From Sphingobacterium arenae (lineage in GTDB: Bacteria; Bacteroidota; Bacteroidia; Sphingobacteriales; Sphingobacteriaceae), in contig NZ_JACNYK010000001.1 of the NCBI RefSeq assembly GCF_014692505.1, forward strand, positions 1,187,922 to 1,251,921: a DNA stretch of 64,000 bases. Reading direction: 5' to 3'. How positions within the stretch are numbered: the stretch's first letter is position 1; each line of letters begins with the position of its first letter. Positions 55,587 through 63,533 of the stretch are shown one piece after another. Under the pieces are notes generated by a model. That model was not told where the DNA came from, searched no databases, and saw only the letters and a program-made list of their open reading frames with translations. Position numbers and translations under genes: made by a program.

Positions 55587-56525
55587 ATGAAGATTACGGG
55601 TACTTTTTTAGATGAGATCAGCCATGACATACCTCATCAAAACTGGGGCAGGGCAGAATGGGATCTCGATTTTGGACACATGAAGGCTATAGGGATCGAT
55701 ACGGTTATCATGATCCGTAGCGGATATCGAAGATTCATTACTTATCCATCCACTTGGCTACAGCAAAATATGGGATGCTATGCACCGCCAGTTGACATGG
55801 TAGAGATGTTTCTGCAATTGGCTGAGAAACACAGTATGAAATTCTATTTCGGTCTTTACGATAGCGGAAAATATTGGGATACTGGGAAAATGCAGCATGA
55901 AATAGATGCCAATCGCTTTGTGATTGATGAGGTGTGGAAAAAGTATGGTCATTATCCGAGTTTTGGTGGCTGGTATTTGAGTATGGAAATTAGCCGCCAG
56001 ACCAAAGGAGCTTCCACGGCCTTTCGTATTCTGGGGGAACAATGCAAAGCCGTAAGCAATAATCTACCCACTTTTATTTCACCTTGGATTGACGGTAAGA
56101 AAGCCGTAATGGCTGCATCTTCGGGGCTGACGAAAGCAGATTTTGTATCTGTACAGGAACATGAGAGCGAATGGAATGAGATATTTCATGAAATACATGA
56201 GGTTGTCGATGCGGTTGCTTTTCAGGATGGGCATATTGATTACCATGAGCTGGATGATTTTTTTGCGGTCAACAAGAAGCTCGCCAGCAAATACAACATG
56301 CAATGCTGGACCAATGCCGAATCTTTTGACCGGGATATGCCAATTAAGTTTTTGCCGATTAAATTCGAGAAGCTTCGCCTTAAATTGGAAGCTGCCCGAA
56401 AGGCTGGATATGATAAAGCGATCACTTTTGAATTTTCGCATTTTATGAGTCCTCAGTCCGCCTATTTGCAGGCAGGACATTTATATAACAGGTATAAGGA
56501 ATATTTAGAAACATTGAATAAATAG
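55587..56525 (+). CDS. DUF4434-family protein, putative TIM-barrel glycosidase
   Basis: Protein of 312 residues resembling DUF4434, a family of predicted TIM-barrel enzymes related to glycoside hydrolases. It begins directly with the family pattern GTFLDEISHDIPHQNWG and has WYLSMEISRQ (about residues 130-139), FISPWIDGK and VDAVAFQDGHI (near 208). Acidic residues E136 and D217 or E202 would suit catalysis, but this is only by position on a barrel. No signal peptide is present, unlike most other proteins in the locus, so it is probably cytoplasmic along with the epimerase, and would act after uptake. Directly abuts the SGNH gene. Confidence 0.72.
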   Translation: MKITGTFLDEISHDIPHQNWGRAEWDLDFGHMKAIGIDTVIMIRSGYRRFITYPSTWLQQNMGCYAPPVDMVEMFLQLAEKHSMKFYFGLYDSGKYWDTGKMQHEIDANRFVIDEVWKKYGHYPSFGGWYLSMEISRQTKGASTAFRILGEQCKAVSNNLPTFISPWIDGKKAVMAASSGLTKADFVSVQEHESEWNEIFHEIHEVVDAVAFQDGHIDYHELDDFFAVNKKLASKYNMQCWTNAESFDRDMPIKFLPIKFEKLRLKLEAARKAGYDKAITFEFSHFMSPQSAYLQAGHLYNRYKEYLETLNK

Positions 56526-56532
56526 AGTAGAA

Positions 56533-57723
56533 ATGAAAGGATTTGTTGAACGGTATGAGAAGGAACTTTTAGAGCATGTTATGCCGTTTTGGGTAAAGTA
56601 TTCCAATGACAAGGATTATGGTGGTTTTTTGACTTGTTTGGATCGAGACGGGACGCTATTTGATACAGATAAGTTCATGTGGTTGCAAGGTCGGCAGATT
56701 TGGACACTGTCTATGCTCTATCATCAAGTGGAACCAAAGGAAATCTGGCGAGAAATGGCAGAGCAAGGTTCTGCTTTTATCTTAAAAAATGGACGGAATA
56801 AACACGGTGATTGGTATTTTTCATTAGATAGAGCAGGTCGTCCGCTGGTGCAGCCATACAATATATTTTCAGATTGCTTTGCCAGCATGGGATTGGGTGC
56901 GATATACAAGATTACAGGAAAAGATGAGCATGCGCAAGTGGCTCACGACACTTTTAAAAGAATATTGAATCGCCGGGACAATCCCAAAGATCAATATAAT
57001 AAAAGTTATCCCGGTACTCGCTCCCTCAAAGGATTTGCCCTACCGATGATTTTAAGTAACCTTTCTTTAGAGCTTGAGCATATTGTAGAGGTTAATACCG
57101 TCGAGTCATTGATAGATGAAGTCATCCATGAAGTCATGGAGGTTTTTTATCAGCCAGATACCGGTTTGATTATGGAGAATGTGAATATAGATGGCTCGTT
57201 TTCTGATTCGTTCGACGGACGGTTAGTAAACCCTGGGCATATTATAGAGGCGATGTGGTTTATGATGGATCTAGCAGACAGACGTGGAGATGATTCCCTC
57301 ATGGCAAAGTGTGTTGATATAGCGCTCCGGGCTTTAGAATTTGGTTGGGATGATAAATATGGGGGGATATTGTATTTTAAAGATATACTGAATAAACCTA
57401 TGCAGCAGCTAGAATGGGATCAAAAACTTTGGTGGGTACATCTGGAAGCATTAGTCTGTATGGCGAAGGGCTATGCTTATACAGGTGACACACGTTGTAA
57501 AGAATGGTTTGAAAAATTGGATGCGTACGCTTTCGGCCATTTTTCAGATCCGGAGTATGGTGAATGGTATGGTTATTTAAATAGACAAGGCGAACCATTG
57601 CTAACGTTGAAAGGTGGTAAATGGAAAGGCTGTTTTCATGTGCCGCGGGCATTGTTCAAGATTTATACGACATTAAAAAACAATGGAAAGAGTGTAAATG
57701 ATAAGCGGGCTTCAATTCTTTAA
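56533..57723 (+). CDS. AGE-family epimerase/isomerase
   Basis: N-acylglucosamine 2-epimerase family protein, 396 residues, (alpha/alpha)6 barrel, no signal peptide. Family members interconvert GlcNAc and ManNAc, epimerise cellobiose or mannobiose, or isomerise mannose and fructose. Key residues appear to be present: R54 in QGRQIWTL, H236 in NPGHIIEA, H303 and E305 in WWVHLEAL, and H369 in FHVPRAL. They match the arginine and histidine pattern of characterised members. Which sugar is used cannot be decided from sequence by eye. Last gene of locus 2, it would convert the imported monosaccharide or disaccharide into a usable isomer. Confidence 0.88.
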   Translation: MKGFVERYEKELLEHVMPFWVKYSNDKDYGGFLTCLDRDGTLFDTDKFMWLQGRQIWTLSMLYHQVEPKEIWREMAEQGSAFILKNGRNKHGDWYFSLDRAGRPLVQPYNIFSDCFASMGLGAIYKITGKDEHAQVAHDTFKRILNRRDNPKDQYNKSYPGTRSLKGFALPMILSNLSLELEHIVEVNTVESLIDEVIHEVMEVFYQPDTGLIMENVNIDGSFSDSFDGRLVNPGHIIEAMWFMMDLADRRGDDSLMAKCVDIALRALEFGWDDKYGGILYFKDILNKPMQQLEWDQKLWWVHLEALVCMAKGYAYTGDTRCKEWFEKLDAYAFGHFSDPEYGEWYGYLNRQGEPLLTLKGGKWKGCFHVPRALFKIYTTLKNNGKSVNDKRASIL

Positions 57724-57841
57724 AAAGCATTCAATAGAAATGTGTAAAAGGTGCACGCATTTGTTTGACCGTGTTTAATTTTCGTGGATAAACCTATAAA
57801 TGGAGTGGAAGAAGTAGGTGTCTAGAAAAGGTTGTTTTCTT

Positions 57842-59143
57842 TTATCTGACTGACTGAATGTTTTTTCTATAATTATTCACGCACAGACCAATAACAAAAA
57901 ACACAAACGAAGGAACCACCCATCCTAGCTCGTAAGCAAAGAAGGGAATGTGGTTGAACCAAATCAAAATATCAGCATGCAAGATGCCCACTATCTTCAT
58001 TACATTTAATGCGGCTATGATCGTAGAGGCCATTAATGCCATGATATACGGAAGTTTGGTTTTGACAAACCGGCCAAATATAACAATATATAAAACCAAC
58101 GTGATGACAATAGGATAGACAAAAGCTAATGGAGGATAAGCGAACTGAATGATGTTGTCTACACCTGTGACAGAAAGAACACCCGAGAGCAGACAGGAAA
58201 CGGTTACAAGTAGCTTGTAGCCAAGTCTGCCGTTGGTCAGTTTGCTAAAGAAAGTACCTACGGCCGTCGTCAAAGCGATGGCGGTGGTGAGACAAGCCAG
58301 CGCAATGCTGATTGCGATGGCCAACGTTCCGTACTTGCCCAAGATATTGTTTGAAATGTGAATAAGAAGTGCCGATCGGCTCATATCTGTTCCTTCGACA
58401 CCAGCAGTGGCTCCGAGATAGATTAAACCGCCGTAAATAAAGAATAAACAAGCGGCCGCTAATGCGCCGGAAGCGATGACGACTTTGTTTTTTTCGGCAA
58501 TCCGTTCATATCCTTTGGCTTTCGTAGCGGAGATAATAATGCCCGCAAATATCACCGATGCTAATACATCGAGGGTTTGGTAGCCTTCGATAAAACCCAA
58601 TGTAAATGACTCTGATGTTAATAGGAGGCCTTCTTGCGGTGCAGCAACAGGGGAAGTAATTCCTACAACAATTAACATGACCAACACGATCAACAAAAAT
58701 GGCGTTAATATGTTTCCAACCAGGTCGACAACCTTCGAAGGTACGATAGAAAATAGCCAGGTGATAGCAAAAAAGAGAATGGATGTCCAGATCGGGTTGC
58801 TGTTTGGAAAGGAGGGAAGCACGCCGACCTCAAAAGTGGTCGCTGCTGTTCGAGGAAGCGCAATTAACGGGCCGATACAGATCATGATGACCGCGCCGAG
58901 TATAGCAGCTAGGTTCTTATTGATGCGGTGCCCCAAGTCATTAAAATCATATCCCGAATTAGTAACCGATAGTATTCCCAAAAAGGGGAGTAGGATACCC
59001 GTTAATCCAAAAGCTAAGATCGTTATCCATATATGGTTACCCACTTGTATGCCGATAAACGGAGGAAGAAGTAGATTTCCTGCTCCGAAGAACATGGCAA
59101 ACAAAGCGAAACCGATCGTGATAATATCTCGTAGCTTTCTCAA
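57842..59143 (-). CDS. brnQ: Branched-chain amino acid transporter, BrnQ family
   Basis: Inner-membrane sodium- or proton-coupled carrier (LIVCS family) for leucine, isoleucine and valine. The 433 residues form about twelve hydrophobic helices. The N-terminal signature GFALFAMFFGAGNLLLPPFIG (about residues 12-32) is characteristic, and ALPRTAATTFEVG near 95 is also conserved. The gene converges with the epimerase of locus 2 across a 118-base spacer with no clear terminator. It is the last of the minus-strand genes dapD, tsaC, folP and brnQ, with nine bases between folP and brnQ, so likely one transcript. Confidence 0.94.
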   Translation of the reverse strand: MRKLRDIITIGFALFAMFFGAGNLLLPPFIGIQVGNHIWITILAFGLTGILLPFLGILSVTNSGYDFNDLGHRINKNLAAILGAVIMICIGPLIALPRTAATTFEVGVLPSFPNSNPIWTSILFFAITWLFSIVPSKVVDLVGNILTPFLLIVLVMLIVVGITSPVAAPQEGLLLTSESFTLGFIEGYQTLDVLASVIFAGIIISATKAKGYERIAEKNKVVIASGALAAACLFFIYGGLIYLGATAGVEGTDMSRSALLIHISNNILGKYGTLAIAISIALACLTTAIALTTAVGTFFSKLTNGRLGYKLLVTVSCLLSGVLSVTGVDNIIQFAYPPLAFVYPIVITLVLYIVIFGRFVKTKLPYIMALMASTIIAALNVMKIVGILHADILIWFNHIPFFAYELGWVVPSFVFFVIGLCVNNYRKNIQSVR

Positions 59144-59152
59144 AATAGTCTA

Positions 59153-59983
59153 TTAAAATAATAGTTTAACCAATTGCTTCGCTTCTTTCACGTCATGCAC
59201 GCGGAGCAGTTGTACCCCTTTTGTGAGCAATACGGTGTTTAGTGCTATTGTACCTGTTAATGCTTCTTCTGGCGTAACGCCAAGCTTTTTGTAAATCATT
59301 GATTTACGGGATATTCCGCCTAATATCGGCAGGCCGAAATAATGCAGCTCATCGACACGATAGAGGAGCTCATAGTTTTGTTCAATTGTCTTTGCAAATC
59401 CGAAACCCGGGTCAAGGATGATATCTTTCACCCCTAAGGCGCGCAATACGGAAATCTTTTCTCCTAATGCGGTGGCTACATCTACAGCTATATCATCGTA
59501 ATCCGTGAACGTTTGCATCGTTTCCGGTGTGCCACGCATGTGCATCAAGATGTACGGCACTTGTAATCGAGCTACTGTAGCAAACATATGCTCGTCAAGT
59601 GTACCACCCGAGATATCATTGATAATGTGTGCACCCGCTTCTACACAGGCTTCCGCAACGTCGGCACGGAAGGTATCGATAGACAGGACAAGGTTGGGCT
59701 TTTTTGTTAATTCCCGGATAACCGGTATAGCTCTATTTATCTCCTCTGCTGACGAGACAGGAGAGGCGCCTGGACGAGAAGAATAAGCACCAATGTCGAT
59801 GATATCCACCCCGTCCCGAATAAGTTCTTCCGCTTTTAGCAGCGCATTATCGAGGTTATTATGCTTTCCTCCATCAAAAAAGGAATCAGGCGTTACGTTG
59901 AGAATCCCCATAATCAAGGGTCTCTCGAAAGTAATCAACCGCCCCGCTGCGTTGACGGATTGTGCTGGTCGTGTCGATATCAT
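59153..59983 (-). CDS. folP: Dihydropteroate synthase
   Basis: Condenses dihydropterin pyrophosphate with p-aminobenzoate in folate synthesis; the sulfonamide target. The 276-residue TIM barrel has MGILNVTPDSFFDGG (about 25-39), DIIDIGAYSSRPGASPVS (about 60-77), a later DPGFGFAKT phosphate loop and GGISRKSM near 220. All the usual pterin- and pyrophosphate-binding motifs are present. The start codon overlaps the tsaC stop by four bases (ATGA), and brnQ follows nine bases after its stop. Confidence 0.97.
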   Translation of the reverse strand: MISTRPAQSVNAAGRLITFERPLIMGILNVTPDSFFDGGKHNNLDNALLKAEELIRDGVDIIDIGAYSSRPGASPVSSAEEINRAIPVIRELTKKPNLVLSIDTFRADVAEACVEAGAHIINDISGGTLDEHMFATVARLQVPYILMHMRGTPETMQTFTDYDDIAVDVATALGEKISVLRALGVKDIILDPGFGFAKTIEQNYELLYRVDELHYFGLPILGGISRKSMIYKKLGVTPEEALTGTIALNTVLLTKGVQLLRVHDVKEAKQLVKLLF

Positions 59984-60561
59984 TTTCGTAAAAACTCAAA
60001 TTTACCACTGGGGTCTAGCTTCATCACGGTAGAAGATTTGCCATCTCCCTTTTCATCCTGACCGTACGACACAATGTAATCAACACCCGCTTTAATCTGT
60101 TCGGAAATTTCTGCGAAGCAAGAAGGAGAAAACTCCCCACTGCTATTTGCTGATGTAGATACGATAGGTTTGCGAAACCGTTGTAGCAACAGTTCACAGA
60201 AAGGATGGTGAACTATACGGATACCGACGCTGTTATCCGCCGCAATAACATTCGGTGCTAGGTTTTTGGCGTTCGAATACACTATAGTTAAAGGTTTTTC
60301 ACTGTATTCAATCAATTCGTATGCAACCTCCGGTATGTCATTGACATAACTTGCCAGTTGATTATCGTTATGTAAAAGCACAATTAAACTTTTATGGAAC
60401 GCTCGTCCTTTCAAAGCAAAAACTTTTTCCACAGCCTCCGCATTGGTAGCGTCACAGCCTATACCCCAAATCGTATCCGTAGGATAAAGAATAAGCCCTC
60501 CGTTTTTCAACGTTTCAAGGGCTTTATTCACATCTTCTTTATGTACCGCGGTATACGTCAT
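59980..60561 (-). CDS. tsaC: L-threonylcarbamoyladenylate synthase (Sua5/YciO/YrdC)
   Basis: Makes threonylcarbamoyl-AMP from threonine, bicarbonate and ATP, first step of t6A37 tRNA modification. The 193 residues form a single YrdC domain, the short TsaC form without the C-terminal Sua5 domain. Visible features are the GGLILYPTDTIWGIGCDATN segment (about 17-36), the KGRAFHKSLIVLLHN loop with conserved Lys and Arg, and STSANSSGEFSPSC near 136. It shares one base with the dapD stop and overlaps folP by four bases, so dapD-tsaC-folP are translationally coupled. Confidence 0.94.
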   Translation of the reverse strand: MTYTAVHKEDVNKALETLKNGGLILYPTDTIWGIGCDATNAEAVEKVFALKGRAFHKSLIVLLHNDNQLASYVNDIPEVAYELIEYSEKPLTIVYSNAKNLAPNVIAADNSVGIRIVHHPFCELLLQRFRKPIVSTSANSSGEFSPSCFAEISEQIKAGVDYIVSYGQDEKGDGKSSTVMKLDPSGKFEFLRK

Positions 60562-61382
60562 TAAACCGCCACATTGTGCTCGCGTAATGCGTCGTTTAAG
60601 GAAGTTTTCTTGTCGGTAGATTCTTTACGCTGACCAATAATCAAAGCACAAGGTACCTGGTATTCACCTGCAGGAAATTCTTTTGTATAGGAGCCCGGTA
60701 TAACCACAGATCGTGCGGGAACGTAGCCTTTGTATTCTACGGGCTCGGCCCCCGATACGTCAATGATCTTTGTTGATGCGGTTAATACCACATTGGCGCC
60801 TAAAACCGCTTCTGTTTCCACGCGAATACCCTCCACGACAATGGCACGTGAGCCTACAAATACATTATCTTCAATAATAACCGGTGCGGCTTGGACGGGT
60901 TCCAGGACCCCACCGATACCCACACCCCCGCTTAAGTGGACGTTTTTACCGATTTGTGCACAGGAACCTACGGTAGCCCAAGTGTCCACCATTGTACCTT
61001 CATCGACGTAAGCACCGATGTTTACATAAGAAGGCATCATGATAACGCCTTTCGATAGATAGGCACCGTAACGCGCGCTCGCGCCCGGAACCACACGTAC
61101 GCCAAGAGACTTGTAATTCGTCTTTAACTCCATTTTATCATGATAGACGAATGGGTTATTATGAACTTCTTTCATTTCCTGAATAGGGAAATAAAGAATA
61201 ACGGCTTTTTTAATCCAGTCGTTCACATGCCAACGGGTGCCAATCGGCTCGGCGACACGTAATTTACCTTTGTCCAGCTTATCGATGACCACTTTAACAG
61301 CCTCATAATGTTCCTTATATTCTAATAATTGCCTGTTTTCCCAAGCATCGTCAATTAATTTTTGCAATTTGTGTAAGTCCAT
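60561..61382 (-). CDS. dapD: Tetrahydrodipicolinate N-succinyltransferase
   Basis: Transfers succinyl from succinyl-CoA to tetrahydrodipicolinate, in the succinylase branch of lysine and diaminopimelate synthesis. The 273-residue protein has an N-terminal helical domain and a left-handed beta-helix of hexapeptide repeats from about residue 105 (GAYLSKGVIMMPSYVNIGAY ... IGVGGVLEPVQAAPVIIED-like). EGTMVDTWATVGSCAQIG near 130 is typical of DapD. First gene of the minus-strand housekeeping group; the 183-base spacer upstream holds a possible promoter. Confidence 0.97.
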   Translation of the reverse strand: MDLHKLQKLIDDAWENRQLLEYKEHYEAVKVVIDKLDKGKLRVAEPIGTRWHVNDWIKKAVILYFPIQEMKEVHNNPFVYHDKMELKTNYKSLGVRVVPGASARYGAYLSKGVIMMPSYVNIGAYVDEGTMVDTWATVGSCAQIGKNVHLSGGVGIGGVLEPVQAAPVIIEDNVFVGSRAIVVEGIRVETEAVLGANVVLTASTKIIDVSGAEPVEYKGYVPARSVVIPGSYTKEFPAGEYQVPCALIIGQRKESTDKKTSLNDALREHNVAV

Positions 61383-61485
61383 TTTTAATTATTATGTTGT
61401 AAAATGAAGAGTTGGAATACTAACGTATATAAAACACTTGGACTCCGGCACTGCGTATCGTGCGCTCATTCATGTCATTGAAGGA

Positions 61486-61493
61486 CAAATATA
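61486..61493 (-). promoter_or_regulatory. Possible -7 element for the dapD operon
   Basis: On the minus strand this reads TATATTTG, matching TAnnTTTG, about 100 bases before dapD. No -33 element at the standard distance is apparent. The rest of the 183-base spacer shows no gene. Confidence 0.4.
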
Positions 61494-61553
61494 ATTGAAT
61501 AATATCTAAATGTAAAAACCTAGCAAAGGTAATTTAAATGAAAAGAAAACCCC

Positions 61554-61561
61554 TATTTTTG
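61554..61561 (+). promoter_or_regulatory. -7-like element directly before hslR
   Basis: TATTTTTG matches TAnnTTTG and ends five bases before the hslR ATG. If it is used, transcription would start at or next to the start codon, giving a leaderless message. Confidence 0.35.
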
Positions 61562-61565
61562 CAAT

Positions 61566-61973
61566 ATGGGAGCAGAAACGGAAAAACTACGCATAGATAA
61601 ATACTTGTGGGCAATTCGTATATTTAAGACAAGAAGCTTGGCCACGGAAGCGTGTAAAGCGGGACGAGTGAAGCTGAACGGGCAAAATATAAAGCCCTCC
61701 TATATGGTGAAAATAGGAGAAATATATTCGATTCAAAAGGGTATCGAACGCAAGGTGATCCACGTGACGGGATTATTGGAACGACGGGTAGATGCCAAAA
61801 CAGCAGTCCAGTTTTATGAAGACCAAACACCGGTGGAAGAAACATATGCTTATAAGTCTACATTTCATGCACCTGTGCTAAAGCGAGATCGTGGTACGGG
61901 ACGGCCAACGAAAAAAGATCGTCGGGAGATAGACGATTTAAAGTCGGATTTGTGGGAAGATGACGACGCTTGA
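61566..61973 (+). CDS. hslR: S4-domain RNA-binding protein, Hsp15-like
   Basis: Small RNA-binding protein of the Hsp15 family, which in E. coli rescues stalled 50S subunits carrying nascent peptide. The 135 residues start with an S4 domain (LRIDKYLWAIRIFKTRSLATEACKAGRVKLNGQ, about 8-40), typical of the family. A basic tail with KRDRGTGRPTKKDRREIDDL near 105-124 follows and ends very acidic (WEDDDA). It diverges from dapD and precedes the histidine kinase gene. A symbol of hslR is used by family similarity; function in Bacteroidota is not established. Confidence 0.88.
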   Translation: MGAETEKLRIDKYLWAIRIFKTRSLATEACKAGRVKLNGQNIKPSYMVKIGEIYSIQKGIERKVIHVTGLLERRVDAKTAVQFYEDQTPVEETYAYKSTFHAPVLKRDRGTGRPTKKDRREIDDLKSDLWEDDDA

Positions 61974-62029
61974 TGTTGATGATTATTTAGGATGTAAATA
62001 TAGCAGATACAGTTTTGTCTTTTTGGGGT

Positions 62030-63427
62030 ATGAAGCATGACCACTTATTGCGGGTATTGGCTACTATCTGTTTCTTCATATTGCTTTTTTTGCAGTATAA
62101 ACTTTTGTCCAGTTCATACGAAATTGAGCATAAGGAGTTTTCAAAAACGGAAAAAAAATATATAAAAGAGGCGTATGAATTAGCCATCATAAACGATAAG
62201 CTATATCCGAGCGGTCAGGAAGTGATCGATGAATATTTGAGTAAAGATGAGCTGTTTTCGTTGCAGAAAAAGCTGGACAACAATCCGATTGCATTAAAAG
62301 ATTCCCTGATAGCCTTACGAGACCATGTTATACTGGAATTGCGGGCTAAGTCGAATATGGATTCCTTATTGTCGGCTATTTTAGAATTACAACAGTTGGA
62401 TTTAGAAGAATATGGCTATGCGTTAACACTGGATCACGTAGCGGTATCTTTTGACGGTAAAAAGTATATACATCTTAGCCAGCAGGACAGCCTTAAACCA
62501 GTTCTTATCGATGGTGATGGTCATTATATATCTCCGAATAATGTAATTACTTCGGTTTCCGTGAGCGCATACGAACCCTATAGCTACCTGATGAAATTTA
62601 CACTTTATGGATTGGATTTGACACAACGCCGCAAGGTCTTTAAGAAGATATTTCCTCTTTTAGCGCTTACGGCCGTGAGTGTCCTAATGATCGCAGTCAC
62701 TTATCTAAGGACATTCCGCAGTTGGCAGAAACAAAAGAAACTGAATGAGATTTCACAAGACTTTCTGAATAGCATCACCCATGAATTTAAAACCCCGATA
62801 TCTTCTATCGCTGTTTCTGTAAAGAACTTATTACGGGAAACACAAGGACTGCAAAACGAGCGTATAGCACAAAGTATTGAGGTTATTGATCGGCAATCGA
62901 AACGAATTGACCAGATGGTCGATCAAGCCCTTTGGATTTCGATGTTTAATCCCGATCAGTTGTGCTTTGAACGACGAAATTTGACAGAAGATCTTGAAAA
63001 AATAGTTTATGATTTACGGCTAAAATACGTGCAGAACCCAAATGTTTATATTGATATTGAAACGGGAACCGAAGAGATTTTTGCGGAATATGATTTGTTT
63101 TTACTCACCACTGCTGTTAACAATTTAATTGAAAATGGTATTAAGCATAATCATATTGTAGAAAAAGAAGTCACCCTTCGTTTGCTCTCCAGTGGACGAC
63201 AGATTATCTTGGAGGTGTTGGACAATGGGGAAGGGATAGATCATCAAGAACGACGTCACGTTTTTAGAAAATTTTATCAAGGAGAAAAAGGAAAGGAGAA
63301 GGGAGGCCTGGGATTAGGGCTTTATTATGTACATGAGATGATCCGAATACACGCTTGGCAGCTAGAACTAGCGTATATCGATGGGGAAGGGATGTCCGTT
63401 AAAATCATTATTCCGACGCGTAGGTAA
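62030..63427 (+). CDS. Two-component sensor histidine kinase
   Basis: Membrane-bound sensor kinase. From ATG 62030 (a TTG lies five codons upstream) there are 465 residues. Helix one (about 9-25) and helix two (about 207-224) enclose a periplasmic sensor region of some 180 residues with no recognised domain. The HisKA dimerisation helix has H251 in SITHEFKTPISS. The ATPase domain shows the N-box NLIENGIKHN, G1 EVLDNGEGID and G2 GGLGLGLYYVHEM. No HAMP domain is evident. The cognate response regulator follows after about 106 bases. The signal is unknown; the arrangement resembles the RprX/RprY type known in Bacteroidota. Confidence 0.93.
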   Translation: MKHDHLLRVLATICFFILLFLQYKLLSSSYEIEHKEFSKTEKKYIKEAYELAIINDKLYPSGQEVIDEYLSKDELFSLQKKLDNNPIALKDSLIALRDHVILELRAKSNMDSLLSAILELQQLDLEEYGYALTLDHVAVSFDGKKYIHLSQQDSLKPVLIDGDGHYISPNNVITSVSVSAYEPYSYLMKFTLYGLDLTQRRKVFKKIFPLLALTAVSVLMIAVTYLRTFRSWQKQKKLNEISQDFLNSITHEFKTPISSIAVSVKNLLRETQGLQNERIAQSIEVIDRQSKRIDQMVDQALWISMFNPDQLCFERRNLTEDLEKIVYDLRLKYVQNPNVYIDIETGTEEIFAEYDLFLLTTAVNNLIENGIKHNHIVEKEVTLRLLSSGRQIILEVLDNGEGIDHQERRHVFRKFYQGEKGKEKGGLGLGLYYVHEMIRIHAWQLELAYIDGEGMSVKIIIPTRR

Positions 63428-63533
63428 TTCCGTATCGGAACACCTTTTGCTAGCATTAACATCCGCTTAACATGTTTGTGTTGTTATGCAGTTTAGTTTA
63501 GTGTTTCGCTAAGAGGTGATTTAAGATCTATGT

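Noticed and set aside
37437..57723. Locus 2 as a sialic acid (nan) operon because of the AGE epimerase, MFS transporter, SusCD and SGNH esterases
   Set aside because: No sialidase, no neuraminate lyase and no hexosaminidase are present in or next to the locus, and the GHL10-like, DUF4434 and FAD proteins are not part of described nan operons. The resemblance is noted only as a clue to acylated or amino sugars.
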